Source: Leptospira hartskeerlii
GTDB lineage: Bacteria > Spirochaetota > Leptospiria > Leptospirales > Leptospiraceae
DNA length: 64,000 nt
Reading direction: 5' to 3'
Assembly: GCF_002811475.1 (NCBI RefSeq)
Contig: NZ_NPDL01000001.1
Location: 1 to 64,000, forward strand
Within the stretch, counting starts at the first letter, position 1, and each line of letters begins with the position of its first letter. The position numbers were made by a program, and so were the translations under genes. Below, one piece after another: positions 16,625 through 24,867 of the stretch. The notes beneath the pieces were generated by a model. The model was not told the DNA's origin. It was given only the letters and a program-made list of their open reading frames with translations, and ran no database searches.

Positions 16625-18517
16625 TTGAAAACTGATCAAAAGTATTTTTACGATATGCTGGAAAGGACGGCATCTAAATTTCCGAATAAGGAAAGTTTTT
16701 CCCGCAGAACCAAAGATGGAATTAAAGGAAGGACATTTTCAGAGATAAAGTCCTTAACAGATTCTTTAATTGCAGGTCTGATCGAAGAGGGAGTGCAAAA
16801 AGACGATAAGATCGTATATCTTTGCGACTCTAGTCAAAACTGGATCATAGCTGACATCGCGATCATATCTGCAGGAGCTGTTTCTGTCCCAAGAGGAACG
16901 GACGTAGTGGATGAAGATATATTATATATTGTTAATCATTCCGAAAGCAAATACGCAATTGTCCAAAAAGAAAAAGACAGACAAAGATTGATCAATCTAG
17001 GTCCTAAACTTCCGAGTCTGAAAAAAGTTTTTGTGATCGAGGATGATATAGGTGACCTGAAATCTGGAACCGATACTATTCAAAGCCTGATCGAAAAAGG
17101 AAAAGCAAATCTTTCTAAAGATCCTGGCATTATTCGCAAAAGACTCCAAGAAAAATCTCCAAACGAACTCGCCACTTTGATCTATACATCCGGGACCACT
17201 GGGGCTCCAAAGGGAGTGATGCTTACTCAAACTGGTTGGATATCAGCCGTAGAAAAAGTAATTGGGTTCGTTCAACTGACTTCTGCGGATTCCGGTGTAA
17301 GTCTTCTTCCTCCTTGGCACGCGTTCGAAAGAGCGATCGAATATTGTATCTTAGAATTAGGTGCCGGGTTTCTCGTTTCTAATATCAGCAACTTAAAAGA
17401 AGATTTGAAGGAATTCCAACCTACATTATTCCCTTCTGTTCCAAGGATCTGGGAATCATTATATAATGGAATTATGAATAAGGTTTCTAAAGAATCCGGT
17501 TTAAAGAGAGCAGTATTCAATTTCTGCTTGAAGATCGGAAACCTCTGGGCCGTTCAAAAAGGAGTTCTATTCGGTTACGATTTTAGGATAGAAAAGCCGA
17601 ATTTTATCGTTTGGACCTTTTCTAAATTATCCTCTTTGGTCCTTCTCACTTTATTATCTCCTCTCAAGTTACTTGCACTTTTGGTTTTCAAACCGATTCA
17701 CAATGCTCTGGGTGGAAAGCTGAGGGTTTCCGTTTCTGCGGGAAGTGCCCTTCCTTCTGTGGTGGATAAATTTTTATCTTCTATTGGGCTAATCGTTTTG
17801 GAAGGATATGGAATGACTGAAACTTCTGCGGTACTTTCCATTCGTAAACCTAAACAACCTTCTCCTGGAACTGTTGGAACTCCTATACAAGGATATGAAT
17901 GTATTCTGAAAGATGAGCATGGTAAATTAGTTCCCCAAGGTGGAAAAGGAAGTCTTTGGGTGAAGTCCAAACAAGTTCTTATGGGATACTATAAACGTCC
18001 TGAGTTGAACGATGTTGTTTTTGATAAAAATGGATTCTTTGATACCGGGGATATCATGCGCTTCAATTATAGAGGAGAATTGGTATTTGCGGGGAGAGCC
18101 AAGGATACGATAGTGCTTGCCGGAGGAGAGAACGTGGAGCCTGTTCCCATCGAGGACCAACTTTTAAATTCTCCATACGTTAACCAAGTGATGGTTACCG
18201 GTCATGAGGCAAAACATTTGGTAGTTCTGATTGTTCCGGATTTCGAAAGATTGAAGGCAGAGTATCCGGATTTACCTGAGGATGCGAATGTTTGGAATTC
18301 TCATCCTAAAGTACGGGAAATCTTTAAGAAAGAAGTTTCAGAAAGAATATCCCGTAAAACAGGATTCAAAGCTTTCGAACTCGTCCCTCAAAATGCGTTC
18401 TATGTTATTCCAAGGCCGTTTGATCCGGACAAGGAAATGACTAGAACCTTAAAGATAAAAAGAAACGAAATATTAGAAAGTTTTAAAAAAGAAGTTTCCG
18501 ATCTAACCAAAAATTAG
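16625..18517 (+). CDS. Long-chain acyl-CoA synthetase (AMP-forming)
   Basis: A 630-residue adenylate-forming enzyme that activates long-chain fatty acids to acyl-CoA, the first step of beta-oxidation. Motifs: the ATP loop LIYTSGTTGAPKGVML (about 180-195), LPPWHAFERAIEY (A4), EGYGMTETSA (A5 near 395), and DTGDIMRFNYRGELVFAGRAKDTI (A7/A8). A hydrophobic insertion around residues 335-365 suggests membrane association, as in FadD15-like enzymes. The start is a TTG preceded by AGGGGGAG. It heads a four-gene operon with the dehydrogenase, MaoC and thiolase-fold genes. Leptospira lives on long-chain fatty acids, which fits. Confidence 0.92.
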   Translation: MKTDQKYFYDMLERTASKFPNKESFSRRTKDGIKGRTFSEIKSLTDSLIAGLIEEGVQKDDKIVYLCDSSQNWIIADIAIISAGAVSVPRGTDVVDEDILYIVNHSESKYAIVQKEKDRQRLINLGPKLPSLKKVFVIEDDIGDLKSGTDTIQSLIEKGKANLSKDPGIIRKRLQEKSPNELATLIYTSGTTGAPKGVMLTQTGWISAVEKVIGFVQLTSADSGVSLLPPWHAFERAIEYCILELGAGFLVSNISNLKEDLKEFQPTLFPSVPRIWESLYNGIMNKVSKESGLKRAVFNFCLKIGNLWAVQKGVLFGYDFRIEKPNFIVWTFSKLSSLVLLTLLSPLKLLALLVFKPIHNALGGKLRVSVSAGSALPSVVDKFLSSIGLIVLEGYGMTETSAVLSIRKPKQPSPGTVGTPIQGYECILKDEHGKLVPQGGKGSLWVKSKQVLMGYYKRPELNDVVFDKNGFFDTGDIMRFNYRGELVFAGRAKDTIVLAGGENVEPVPIEDQLLNSPYVNQVMVTGHEAKHLVVLIVPDFERLKAEYPDLPEDANVWNSHPKVREIFKKEVSERISRKTGFKAFELVPQNAFYVIPRPFDPDKEMTRTLKIKRNEILESFKKEVSDLTKN

Positions 18518-18537
18518 GATCGAATTGGAGAAAAATT

Positions 18538-20154
18538 ATGTTTTTAAATCCGTATTTAACATCGTCCGATCTGGAATTTTACGAAACCGTAAAGGACTTT
18601 GCGAAAGAAAGAGTATTACCTTCCGTAGAAGATCGAGATGAGCATGGTGAATGGGGAGACGATATTTGGAAGGAAATGGGTAATATGGGCTTACTAGGCA
18701 TTCCTGTTCCGGAAGAATTCGGAGGCCAAGGCGGGACTTGCCTTCAATGTTGTATTGCTCAAGAAGCGTTTAACGCAGGTTCCCTAGACGGAGGATTTGG
18801 GCTTTCTTGGGGAGCCCATATGATCATAGGGACTCTTCCTATTCTTTTCCAAGGAACAGAAGCCCAGAAGAAAAAATACCTTCCTAAACTTGCTTCCGGA
18901 GAATGGATAGCGGGTCTTGCATTAACAGAACCTGATTCAGGTTCAGATGCAGCTGCAATGAATACATTCGCAACGAAGGTGGATGGAGGTTTTATTCTTA
19001 ATGGAAGCAAACTATTCATCACCAATGGACCGAACGGACAAGTATTTATAGTGATGGCGAGAACAACGAAGTCCAGAGGACCAATGGGAGTTTCCGCATT
19101 CATAGTAGAATCCAATATGAAAGGATTTCATGTAAGTAAAGTCCTTAAGAAGTTAGGACATAACACCTCCATGACCGCCGAACTTTCTTTCCAAGATATG
19201 TTTGTGCCTGACGAAAATCTTTTGGGCCCTTTAAATTCTGGTTTCGTTCGTATCGGAAAAGGAACTTTAGAATGGGAGAGAACAGTTTTAGTCGCAGCAG
19301 TTCCGGGTGGAATGGAATTCGGATTGGAGCTTTGTTTGGATTACGCTTGGAAGCGTCACCAATTTGGAAAACCGATCTTATCATTCTTCGGCGTGCAAGA
19401 GAAGATTGCACGTAATTGGGCTTATCTTTGTGCTTCCAGAAGATTGATCTATTTCGTAGCGAATAAAAAGGACCAAGATCCTACTGCGAGCCTTCCATTC
19501 GAAAGTTCTGCATTAAAAGTTTTTGTTACCGAAACTGCGGAAGAGTTAGCAAGCGATGCAGTACAGATCCACGGTGGAATGGGTTATATGAGAGAATGTC
19601 ATGTAAGCCGCCAATATAGAGACGTAAGACTTGGCACAATCGGTGGGGGAACTACTGAAGTTCAAAAAAGTATTATATCTTCTACCTACAAAGGTTTCGA
19701 AAAGTTGATGGATGTACTACAGCAGTCACAGCCGGAAGAAACCAGAACTAAGGCGGAAAAAATCTTAGCTAACACTCCGGAAGAAAAAGTCCTTACTGCA
19801 GCAAAAGAACTTTTAAAAGCAGCAGGAGAACATTCCGACAGAAAGAAAAAACAAGCTCTGGAATTCGGATTTGCTGATCTTGCAGTATTCGTTACCACAG
19901 TTCAGTTAGGATTCTGGGATACTGCAAATTCTACCTCTGAATATAAATCGGAAGATAGACTTAGAGATCTTAAAATACTTACCTTCTATGCCGGATGTAG
20001 ATTTTTCAAAAGTGTACATTTCTTGAAAGAACTGGATTCAGAAAAAACTAAAAACCTGATGAGGCTTTTCTCCGAACTTCCTTCTGTGGAAAAAGAAGTG
20101 GCTGATTGTGTAGAGTTCCTGAAAAACGGAGTCTTAGGCGCGCAACTCGCTTAA
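18538..20154 (+). CDS. Acyl-CoA dehydrogenase
   Basis: A 538-residue flavoenzyme that would form the 2,3-trans double bond in acyl-CoA. The FAD/substrate block is ALTEPDSGSDAAAMNT near 128-143. The fingerprint HQFGKPI and the C-terminal QIHGGMGYMRECHVSRQYRDVR are present. The usual EGT motif is GGGTTEVQ, so the base is probably Glu247 in LEWERTVL, the position used by LCAD and isovaleryl-CoA dehydrogenases. About 140 residues extend past the normal end and look like a helical C-terminal domain. A good GGAG site precedes the ATG, 21 nt after the ligase. Confidence 0.92.
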   Translation: MFLNPYLTSSDLEFYETVKDFAKERVLPSVEDRDEHGEWGDDIWKEMGNMGLLGIPVPEEFGGQGGTCLQCCIAQEAFNAGSLDGGFGLSWGAHMIIGTLPILFQGTEAQKKKYLPKLASGEWIAGLALTEPDSGSDAAAMNTFATKVDGGFILNGSKLFITNGPNGQVFIVMARTTKSRGPMGVSAFIVESNMKGFHVSKVLKKLGHNTSMTAELSFQDMFVPDENLLGPLNSGFVRIGKGTLEWERTVLVAAVPGGMEFGLELCLDYAWKRHQFGKPILSFFGVQEKIARNWAYLCASRRLIYFVANKKDQDPTASLPFESSALKVFVTETAEELASDAVQIHGGMGYMRECHVSRQYRDVRLGTIGGGTTEVQKSIISSTYKGFEKLMDVLQQSQPEETRTKAEKILANTPEEKVLTAAKELLKAAGEHSDRKKKQALEFGFADLAVFVTTVQLGFWDTANSTSEYKSEDRLRDLKILTFYAGCRFFKSVHFLKELDSEKTKNLMRLFSELPSVEKEVADCVEFLKNGVLGAQLA

Positions 20155-20180
20155 TCCGCAAAATATATAAGGAAATCGGA

Positions 20181-20612
20181 ATGTACGAAAGAGGAAAGAC
20201 TTACGACGAAATACAAATAGGGGATAAAGGAAGTTTCACAAAAACGATTACTGAAACTGATATCTATCTGTTCGCAGGGATTAGTGGAGATTTTAATCCT
20301 CTTCATGTGGACGAAGAATATGCAAAGACCACAGCGTTTGGGACAAGGATCGCTCACGGTGGACTTGCTGCTTCTCTATTAGCTCCTGTGCTCGGGATGA
20401 AACTTCCCGGGTTAGGAACAGTCGCTTTAGAAACATTAACAAAATTCCGCAAACCTGTGTATCCTGGAGACACGATTACTTGTACAGTAACGGTGAAAGA
20501 AAAAATCCCAAGACTGAAAGCTGTCTCTATGAACATAGAGTGGACCAATCAAAAAAAAGAAATCATCGGCAAGGGAGAATGTAAAGTTCTGCCTCCTTCT
20601 GCCCAAGCTTAG
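20181..20612 (+). CDS. MaoC-like (R)-specific enoyl-CoA hydratase
   Basis: A 143-residue hot-dog-fold hydratase. The catalytic motif is FAGISGDFNPLHVDEEYAKTT near 30-50, with the Asp and His of the D-x4-H signature, followed by IAHGGLAASL. It would hydrate 2-enoyl-CoA. The open frame extends upstream to 20106, but the ATG at 20181 has AAGGA at good spacing and gives the family length; the longer form overlaps the dehydrogenase. It sits between the dehydrogenase and the thiolase-fold protein, as in systems where MaoC and DUF35/thiolase-fold proteins form complexes. Confidence 0.9.
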   Translation: MYERGKTYDEIQIGDKGSFTKTITETDIYLFAGISGDFNPLHVDEEYAKTTAFGTRIAHGGLAASLLAPVLGMKLPGLGTVALETLTKFRKPVYPGDTITCTVTVKEKIPRLKAVSMNIEWTNQKKEIIGKGECKVLPPSAQA

Positions 20613-20630
20613 AAATTTCAGGAGTTATAC

Positions 20631-22172
20631 ATGAGTTTTCCCGTTCTATTAGGAGTCGCTGACAGTACGACCAAAGATTTTTCGGAAGAAGAATACAAAT
20701 CGTGGAGCGGGTCTCAAAAAGTTTTTCAACATTATCAAAAATCCATAACTACACTTTTGGATTTTCTTGGAATGAAAAATGAAACATTGGCTTCTGAGAT
20801 CACCGACTTTGTAAGTATAGAAGCTGCCTCTTTGGGAAAAGGAGGTTACGGACATACAGTTCGTATCGCTAACGAGCTCGGATATACTGGAATGAAAGCT
20901 CATGTGATCGACTTGGGGGGTGCGAGTGTTACTGGAGCAATCGGACAAGCAAGAACCATCTTAGTAGATAATCCCGACGCAGTTGTGCTTGTGGCGGCAG
21001 CAGACATTCCTAAATCAGCATTTCGTCAAGTATCCGATCTGAAGATGGTAAACGAAACAGTATGTCATCCTGAATTTGAATTGGATAACGGTGCAACCCT
21101 TATCGCAATGTATGGACTCCTGATGAAAAGGATGATGTTTGAAGATGGGATCAGCTTGGATGATCTAAAAGAGATCACTCAAAAATTCAGATCCAATGCG
21201 ATCGGAAATCCGAGAGCTTTCTATTATGGACAAGAGATCACGGAAAAACAAATGTCTCGTCCTATTTCCGATCCTTATCCTACTCCGATGATCGCTATAG
21301 TAACTGATCATGGATTTGCTACTATCTTAGTTTCCGAAAAAAAAGCGGAAGAATGGAAATCCAAGGGCCTGATACGAAAAGATCTGATACCTTTGCATCT
21401 AGTCGGAGCTTCTCACACAGCGCACAGTGAATATTTCATTTTGAAAGGTGGATTCGATTCTCCTTCCGGGAATTCCGCCGAAAAACTTTTTGCTCAATCG
21501 GGTTACCAAAGAGAAGAAGTGGACTACGCATGGATTTACGATTGTTTCCCCGGACAAGTTATCCAACAATCAGCTCAGTATTTTAAATTGGGCAAAAAAG
21601 ACGTTGTTAAAGCCCTCAAAACTTCTTCATTAAAACTTTCTAATGGAAAGCAGATCCCAATCAACCAGATGGGTGGAATTCTTAATTATCAAGCTGCAAT
21701 GTCAATCTCTGCTGCCACTGGGCTTGTGGATATCGCTGTTCAATATGGGTTATATGCACAGGCAGGCGATATAGGAAAAGTCCCAGCACATTCTCCGAAG
21801 TTATCACTTTTGGGAGGGAATGGTGGAATAGACAGTATCAATTCGATCGCGTTATTCTCATCGGAACGTCCTTCGAGCGATAGAAAATCCGGAACTCCTA
21901 AACTTTCTCCTCTTACTTTAAACAAACCGGGAGCGGATATCGGAGAAGAAGGTGTCGTTTGGTCTTCTACAACCGTTAACATGAATCCAGGCTTCTCTTG
22001 GAAGCCTCCTTATTCATTAGCTTTGATCAAGTTGGCAGAAAATCGTTTCGTTCTTGCTAACGTCCATGAGAAGGATGGGACGATCCGAAAGTCCGGGGAT
22101 GAATTGCAATACGACAGAACTCGGGTAAAGATCGAAAAAGAAGGCCGAAGATGGAAGGCTATACTTTTATAA
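20631..22172 (+). CDS. Thiolase-fold protein with C-terminal DUF35-like OB domain
   Basis: A 513-residue fusion. Residues 1-400 have the thiolase fold (KMVNETVCHPEFELDNGAT, YDCFPGQVIQQ). The catalytic nucleophile Cys is replaced in LGGASVTGAIGQA, and the C-terminal His motif (GHPxGATG) is degraded to NYQAAMSISAATG. So this is not a normal thiolase but an Ltp/SCP2-thiolase-like protein. Residues 435-513 look like the OB fold of DUF35 proteins (VWSSTTVNMNPGFSWKPPY). In actinobacteria separate Ltp and DUF35 proteins with MaoC perform retro-aldol or hydration steps. That role is inferred here. CAGGAG precedes the ATG. Confidence 0.75.
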   Translation: MSFPVLLGVADSTTKDFSEEEYKSWSGSQKVFQHYQKSITTLLDFLGMKNETLASEITDFVSIEAASLGKGGYGHTVRIANELGYTGMKAHVIDLGGASVTGAIGQARTILVDNPDAVVLVAAADIPKSAFRQVSDLKMVNETVCHPEFELDNGATLIAMYGLLMKRMMFEDGISLDDLKEITQKFRSNAIGNPRAFYYGQEITEKQMSRPISDPYPTPMIAIVTDHGFATILVSEKKAEEWKSKGLIRKDLIPLHLVGASHTAHSEYFILKGGFDSPSGNSAEKLFAQSGYQREEVDYAWIYDCFPGQVIQQSAQYFKLGKKDVVKALKTSSLKLSNGKQIPINQMGGILNYQAAMSISAATGLVDIAVQYGLYAQAGDIGKVPAHSPKLSLLGGNGGIDSINSIALFSSERPSSDRKSGTPKLSPLTLNKPGADIGEEGVVWSSTTVNMNPGFSWKPPYSLALIKLAENRFVLANVHEKDGTIRKSGDELQYDRTRVKIEKEGRRWKAILL

Positions 22173-22345
22173 ACCGATCGTTCGTCTTGCAAAACTAAAT
22201 AGATTTTTTCTAATATTCTTCACAGAAATGTGAAAAAAAATTGATTAGAATTGTTTTAAGAAGAAATACTTTTGCTTTGTTTTTGGAAAAAAATTTCCGA
22301 ACTTGAAGTACGCTATGATTCCATTCCGTCAGATTTTTTCTCGGA

Positions 22346-22445
22346 AAGCGAAAGCGGCTTCAGATACGAGTAACCCGAAAACAAGGCAGACAAAATTTCA
22401 GTCTAATAACTGAGGTTGCCTAACCCCGGCTGCACGGGATATCTG
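22346..22445 (+). promoter_or_regulatory. Possible structured RNA leader
   Basis: Four nested inverted repeats can be read by eye: CAGATA 22361-22366 with TATCTG 22440-22445; CCCG 22374-22377 with CGGG 22435-22438; AGGC 22384-22387 with GCCT 22418-22421; and AGAC 22388-22391 with GTCT 22401-22404. A short hairpin (AAGC / GCTT) precedes them at 22346-22360. The element lies directly upstream of a hypothetical gene within a gene-poor stretch (22173-22502). I do not match it to a known riboswitch class. No folding was computed. Confidence 0.35.
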
Positions 22446-22502
22446 AAAAGAAAATGCGAGAACCGTTTCCGTGATTTGATCTTTGTGAAGGGGACGATAT
22501 TC

Positions 22503-22823
22503 TTGTTTATTACTGCGGAGAACATTCGAACTGGAGAAGTTAGGACCTTTCTTGGAAAAGAAAGGATCTTAGTGCCAGATTCCAAACATACTGAGGTAAC
22601 TCGTTCCCTTTTTGCACATTGGGAAACGGTAGAAGAGTGTTTGGACTTACGTAAATATTCCAAATTTTTCTATGTCTCTGAATCGGAAGGTAAATGGCAA
22701 AGGGGAGAAGAAGTTTTAATCTCCACCGAAAGACCTATTTCAGACAGACCTGGAAGTAAAAGTCTCTCTATGGATCATGTAGATAGTTATAGGGTACTCG
22801 GAATTTTTTTAGAAAAGGAATAA
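22503..22823 (+). CDS. Hypothetical protein
   Basis: A protein of about 106 residues with no recognised family. It reads LFITAENIRTGEVRTFLGKERILVPDSKHTEV, then a Trp-containing middle and DHVDSYRVLGIFLEKE at the end. It looks like a compact alpha/beta cytoplasmic protein. The open frame begins at a TTG at 22416. I prefer the TTG at 22503, which has AGGGG about 8 nt upstream, and the longer form would run through the putative structured leader. A GTG at 22485 is a third option. The start remains uncertain. Confidence 0.5.
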   Translation: MFITAENIRTGEVRTFLGKERILVPDSKHTEVTRSLFAHWETVEECLDLRKYSKFFYVSESEGKWQRGEEVLISTERPISDRPGSKSLSMDHVDSYRVLGIFLEKE

Positions 22824-22883
22824 AATCCGAGTAGAATACGAATCGGGAGAAGGTAAGGTACGGACCCTAAGCACTCAGTAACA

Positions 22884-23129
22884 ATGGTCCAAAAAAAGAA
22901 AAAGAAACCCACACCTAAAAAGAAGGTAGTTAAACGGACAAAATCCTCTTCTGCCGGGGCGAAGAACGTTCATATCCCCAGAGATAATGACGTTAAAATG
23001 AGCGAAATGGTGGATTTGGCTGCCGAGATATTCGTTCAAACCTTAGAGATCTCCACCAAAATTCCGGACAGGCTCAGAACCAAACTGATCAAACAACTCA
23101 AGGACGCTGCAAAACAAGCGTTATCCTGA
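22884..23129 (+). CDS. Small basic protein with Lys-rich N-terminal tail
   Basis: This 81-residue protein begins with about 22 residues that are mostly Lys (MVQKKKKKPTPKKKVVKR). The rest is a compact helical domain (VKMSEMVDLAAEIFVQTLEISTKIPDRLRTKLIKQL). The tail resembles histone-H1-like tails of bacterial nucleoid proteins, suggesting nucleic-acid or membrane binding, but I recognise no family. The ATG has a poor ribosome site. A terminator is not obvious after the stop. Confidence 0.55.
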   Translation: MVQKKKKKPTPKKKVVKRTKSSSAGAKNVHIPRDNDVKMSEMVDLAAEIFVQTLEISTKIPDRLRTKLIKQLKDAAKQALS

Positions 23130-23221
23130 ACATATTCTACCCTGCATATAGGGATAAATTTTCGATTTTTCAGAAATTTTTTTCCAAAAACCTATCTCGA
23201 ACGAGGTGGGATTCCGTATTT

Positions 23222-23356
23222 ATGTCCGTCGAAATTAATATGGAAACGATGTTTTTAGCAACAGCCCTTTTCTTGATTCTTTTCGAACAATATAAGGAAA
23301 GAAAAACCAGAGAAAAGGTTTTTGTAGAACCTTTACGTAACTTCCTTCACCGTTAA
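23222..23356 (+). CDS. Small one-pass membrane protein (44 aa)
   Basis: An ATG-initiated frame of 44 codons ends in TAA. The product begins MSVEINMETMFLATALFLIL and continues FEQYKERKTREKVFV to a basic end. Residues 8-21 form a hydrophobic helix and the tail is charged, so a small membrane protein is plausible. GAGGTGGG lies 11-15 nt upstream, a little far. A strong hairpin terminator starts 15 nt after the stop, which argues that this stretch is expressed as its own unit. Confidence 0.4.
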   Translation: MSVEINMETMFLATALFLILFEQYKERKTREKVFVEPLRNFLHR

Positions 23357-23370
23357 CCTACGGTCCAAGT

Positions 23371-23403
23371 GCCGGGCGAAAGGATGCCCCGGCCTTCGTT
23401 TTT
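23371..23403 (+). terminator. Rho-independent terminator
   Basis: GCCGGG at 23371-23376 pairs with CCCGGC at 23388-23393, with flanking partial pairing. A TTTTT run at 23399-23403 follows. This is a classical intrinsic terminator for plus-strand transcription from the 44-codon gene. The remaining sequence to 23481 holds no gene I can see. Confidence 0.7.
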
Positions 23404-23481
23404 CTCGCCTCGTTAATGTTGGAACCGACTTGAATCCTTCCGGATACCAGGGATAATGGCCTTGGGCGGATTTCAACTTCT

Positions 23482-23736
23482 ATGAAGAACAAATTACTCA
23501 CACCTATCAAAGCGATAGATACCTTCGTTAAATGTAAGAAAGAAGGGGAGCGTATTCCCGTTCTGGTCTGGGACAGCTTAAGGACCTACCAAAAATGGAA
23601 TCAGGTTGAGTTAACAGGACTTCTAAATGCCAGCGCCTATTTTCCTGATATTCTTTTCGAAAAGGATATGGAGAAGAAGATCCAGCATCGTCTGGACGAA
23701 TTCAATTCCAGGATAGTGGACATTCCTATTAAATGA
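23482..23736 (+). CDS. Hypothetical protein preceding SUFU gene
   Basis: This 84-residue protein is not recognised. It contains ERIPVLVWDSLRTYQKWNQVELTGLLNASAYFPDILFE, and is mostly helical with a charged C-terminus. Its TGA overlaps the ATG of the SUFU-domain gene by 4 bp, so the two are translationally coupled and may act together. The ATG has a weak GGCGGA element about 12 nt upstream. Confidence 0.6.
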   Translation: MKNKLLTPIKAIDTFVKCKKEGERIPVLVWDSLRTYQKWNQVELTGLLNASAYFPDILFEKDMEKKIQHRLDEFNSRIVDIPIK

Positions 23737-24851
23737 ATCAAACCGCAGAACCTAATATTTTATACCAAGAAGCAAATCCTTACGGATCCTTAACCGCGTA
23801 TTTAGAAGACGACGGAAGAACCGTTTATCTTTATTTACAAGCAGAAGAAAGCCCCGACTTTGCGATCAAGTCCGTATGGGTATGTAATCGAATCGACGCA
23901 CCTAAAGCAAGAACAGATGCAGATCTAAGATCGGGTCTCGCGCCATTCTTAATAGAAGAAGAAGTTACAGATCCTAAGGGGCTACCTGAATTCGATCCTA
24001 AAGAGATCCATTTCATTTGGTCAGAAGAAGGAAACGGAGTTTCTTTATTTTATAAAGAGGAACTGATTGCATATCTTCCTCCTTGGTCCGGTATCAAAGG
24101 ATTTCACGGATATTCTAAGTTTGCAAAAATGGATACGATTACTGCTTATCCATTAGGTAACACCGAATACGGAGTAATCCCAGATCGTATCAACCAAGAC
24201 AGAAATTTTTGGGAATATAGGTCTACCAAAGGGATTTGGAAGAATATACAAGAATCCAGACTTGCGTATCTAGAATATGTATTTGGTAAACACGATAAGT
24301 ATTGGTCCGCCGATGGTGGAAAATATCCACAACTAGGAATAGTAAGATTTGCTCCTAAGAATATGCCAGGTGTTTACGTATATTCTACAGTAGGTATGAG
24401 CGCACAAAATCTTCCATCTGTCGAACTATACAGAAAAGATTACGAAAACTATGCGAGAATAGAGTTAGTCTGCGCAGTAAAAGTTTCAGACGAAGATAGA
24501 TCCGAAAGTTGGGTCCCTCACCAAATCGGAGAGATCATTCGTTATCCTTGGGTCATTGGAAAATGGTTTGGTCATGGACATTCTGTCGCGATGAGTAGAA
24601 GAGATCCGGAAGCTTTGTACTTAAGTTTTAGCTCTCTTGTTATCAGAGAGATAGGAAAAGAAGAAGGATTCCCTGAATTAACTGATTTGAAGTCTGAAAG
24701 AGGAAATCCGATTAAATTTCTAGCATTAATCCCTGTTTCAGAGGAAGAAAGGGTCTTTATAGAAGAAAAAGGTGCTGAAGAGTTCTTTTCTTTATTAGAT
24801 TCCACTCAATCTAAGTGGATCCATAACTCTGAGAGACAATCCACGATCTGA
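23733..24851 (+). CDS. SUFU (suppressor of fused) domain protein
   Basis: A 372-residue cytoplasmic protein. The C-terminal half (about 185-365) resembles the bacterial SUFU domain: YARIELVCAVKVSDE, IIRYPWVIGKWFGHGHSVAM, then FPELTDL and IKFLALIPVSEEERVFIEEKG. The N-terminal half is a separate beta-rich region (SLTAYLEDDGRTVYLYL). Bacterial SUFU proteins are often immunity proteins against toxins, or are of unknown role. No toxin is seen nearby. The 4-bp overlap with the upstream small gene suggests a functional pair. Confidence 0.65.
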   Translation: MNQTAEPNILYQEANPYGSLTAYLEDDGRTVYLYLQAEESPDFAIKSVWVCNRIDAPKARTDADLRSGLAPFLIEEEVTDPKGLPEFDPKEIHFIWSEEGNGVSLFYKEELIAYLPPWSGIKGFHGYSKFAKMDTITAYPLGNTEYGVIPDRINQDRNFWEYRSTKGIWKNIQESRLAYLEYVFGKHDKYWSADGGKYPQLGIVRFAPKNMPGVYVYSTVGMSAQNLPSVELYRKDYENYARIELVCAVKVSDEDRSESWVPHQIGEIIRYPWVIGKWFGHGHSVAMSRRDPEALYLSFSSLVIREIGKEEGFPELTDLKSERGNPIKFLALIPVSEEERVFIEEKGAEEFFSLLDSTQSKWIHNSERQSTI

Positions 24852-24867
24852 TTGAACAAATTTTTGA

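Noticed and set aside
22416..22502. Longer TTG start of the hypothetical gene at 22503
   Set aside because: It would place coding sequence through the nested inverted repeats, and the encoded residues have no conserved look. It is not excluded.
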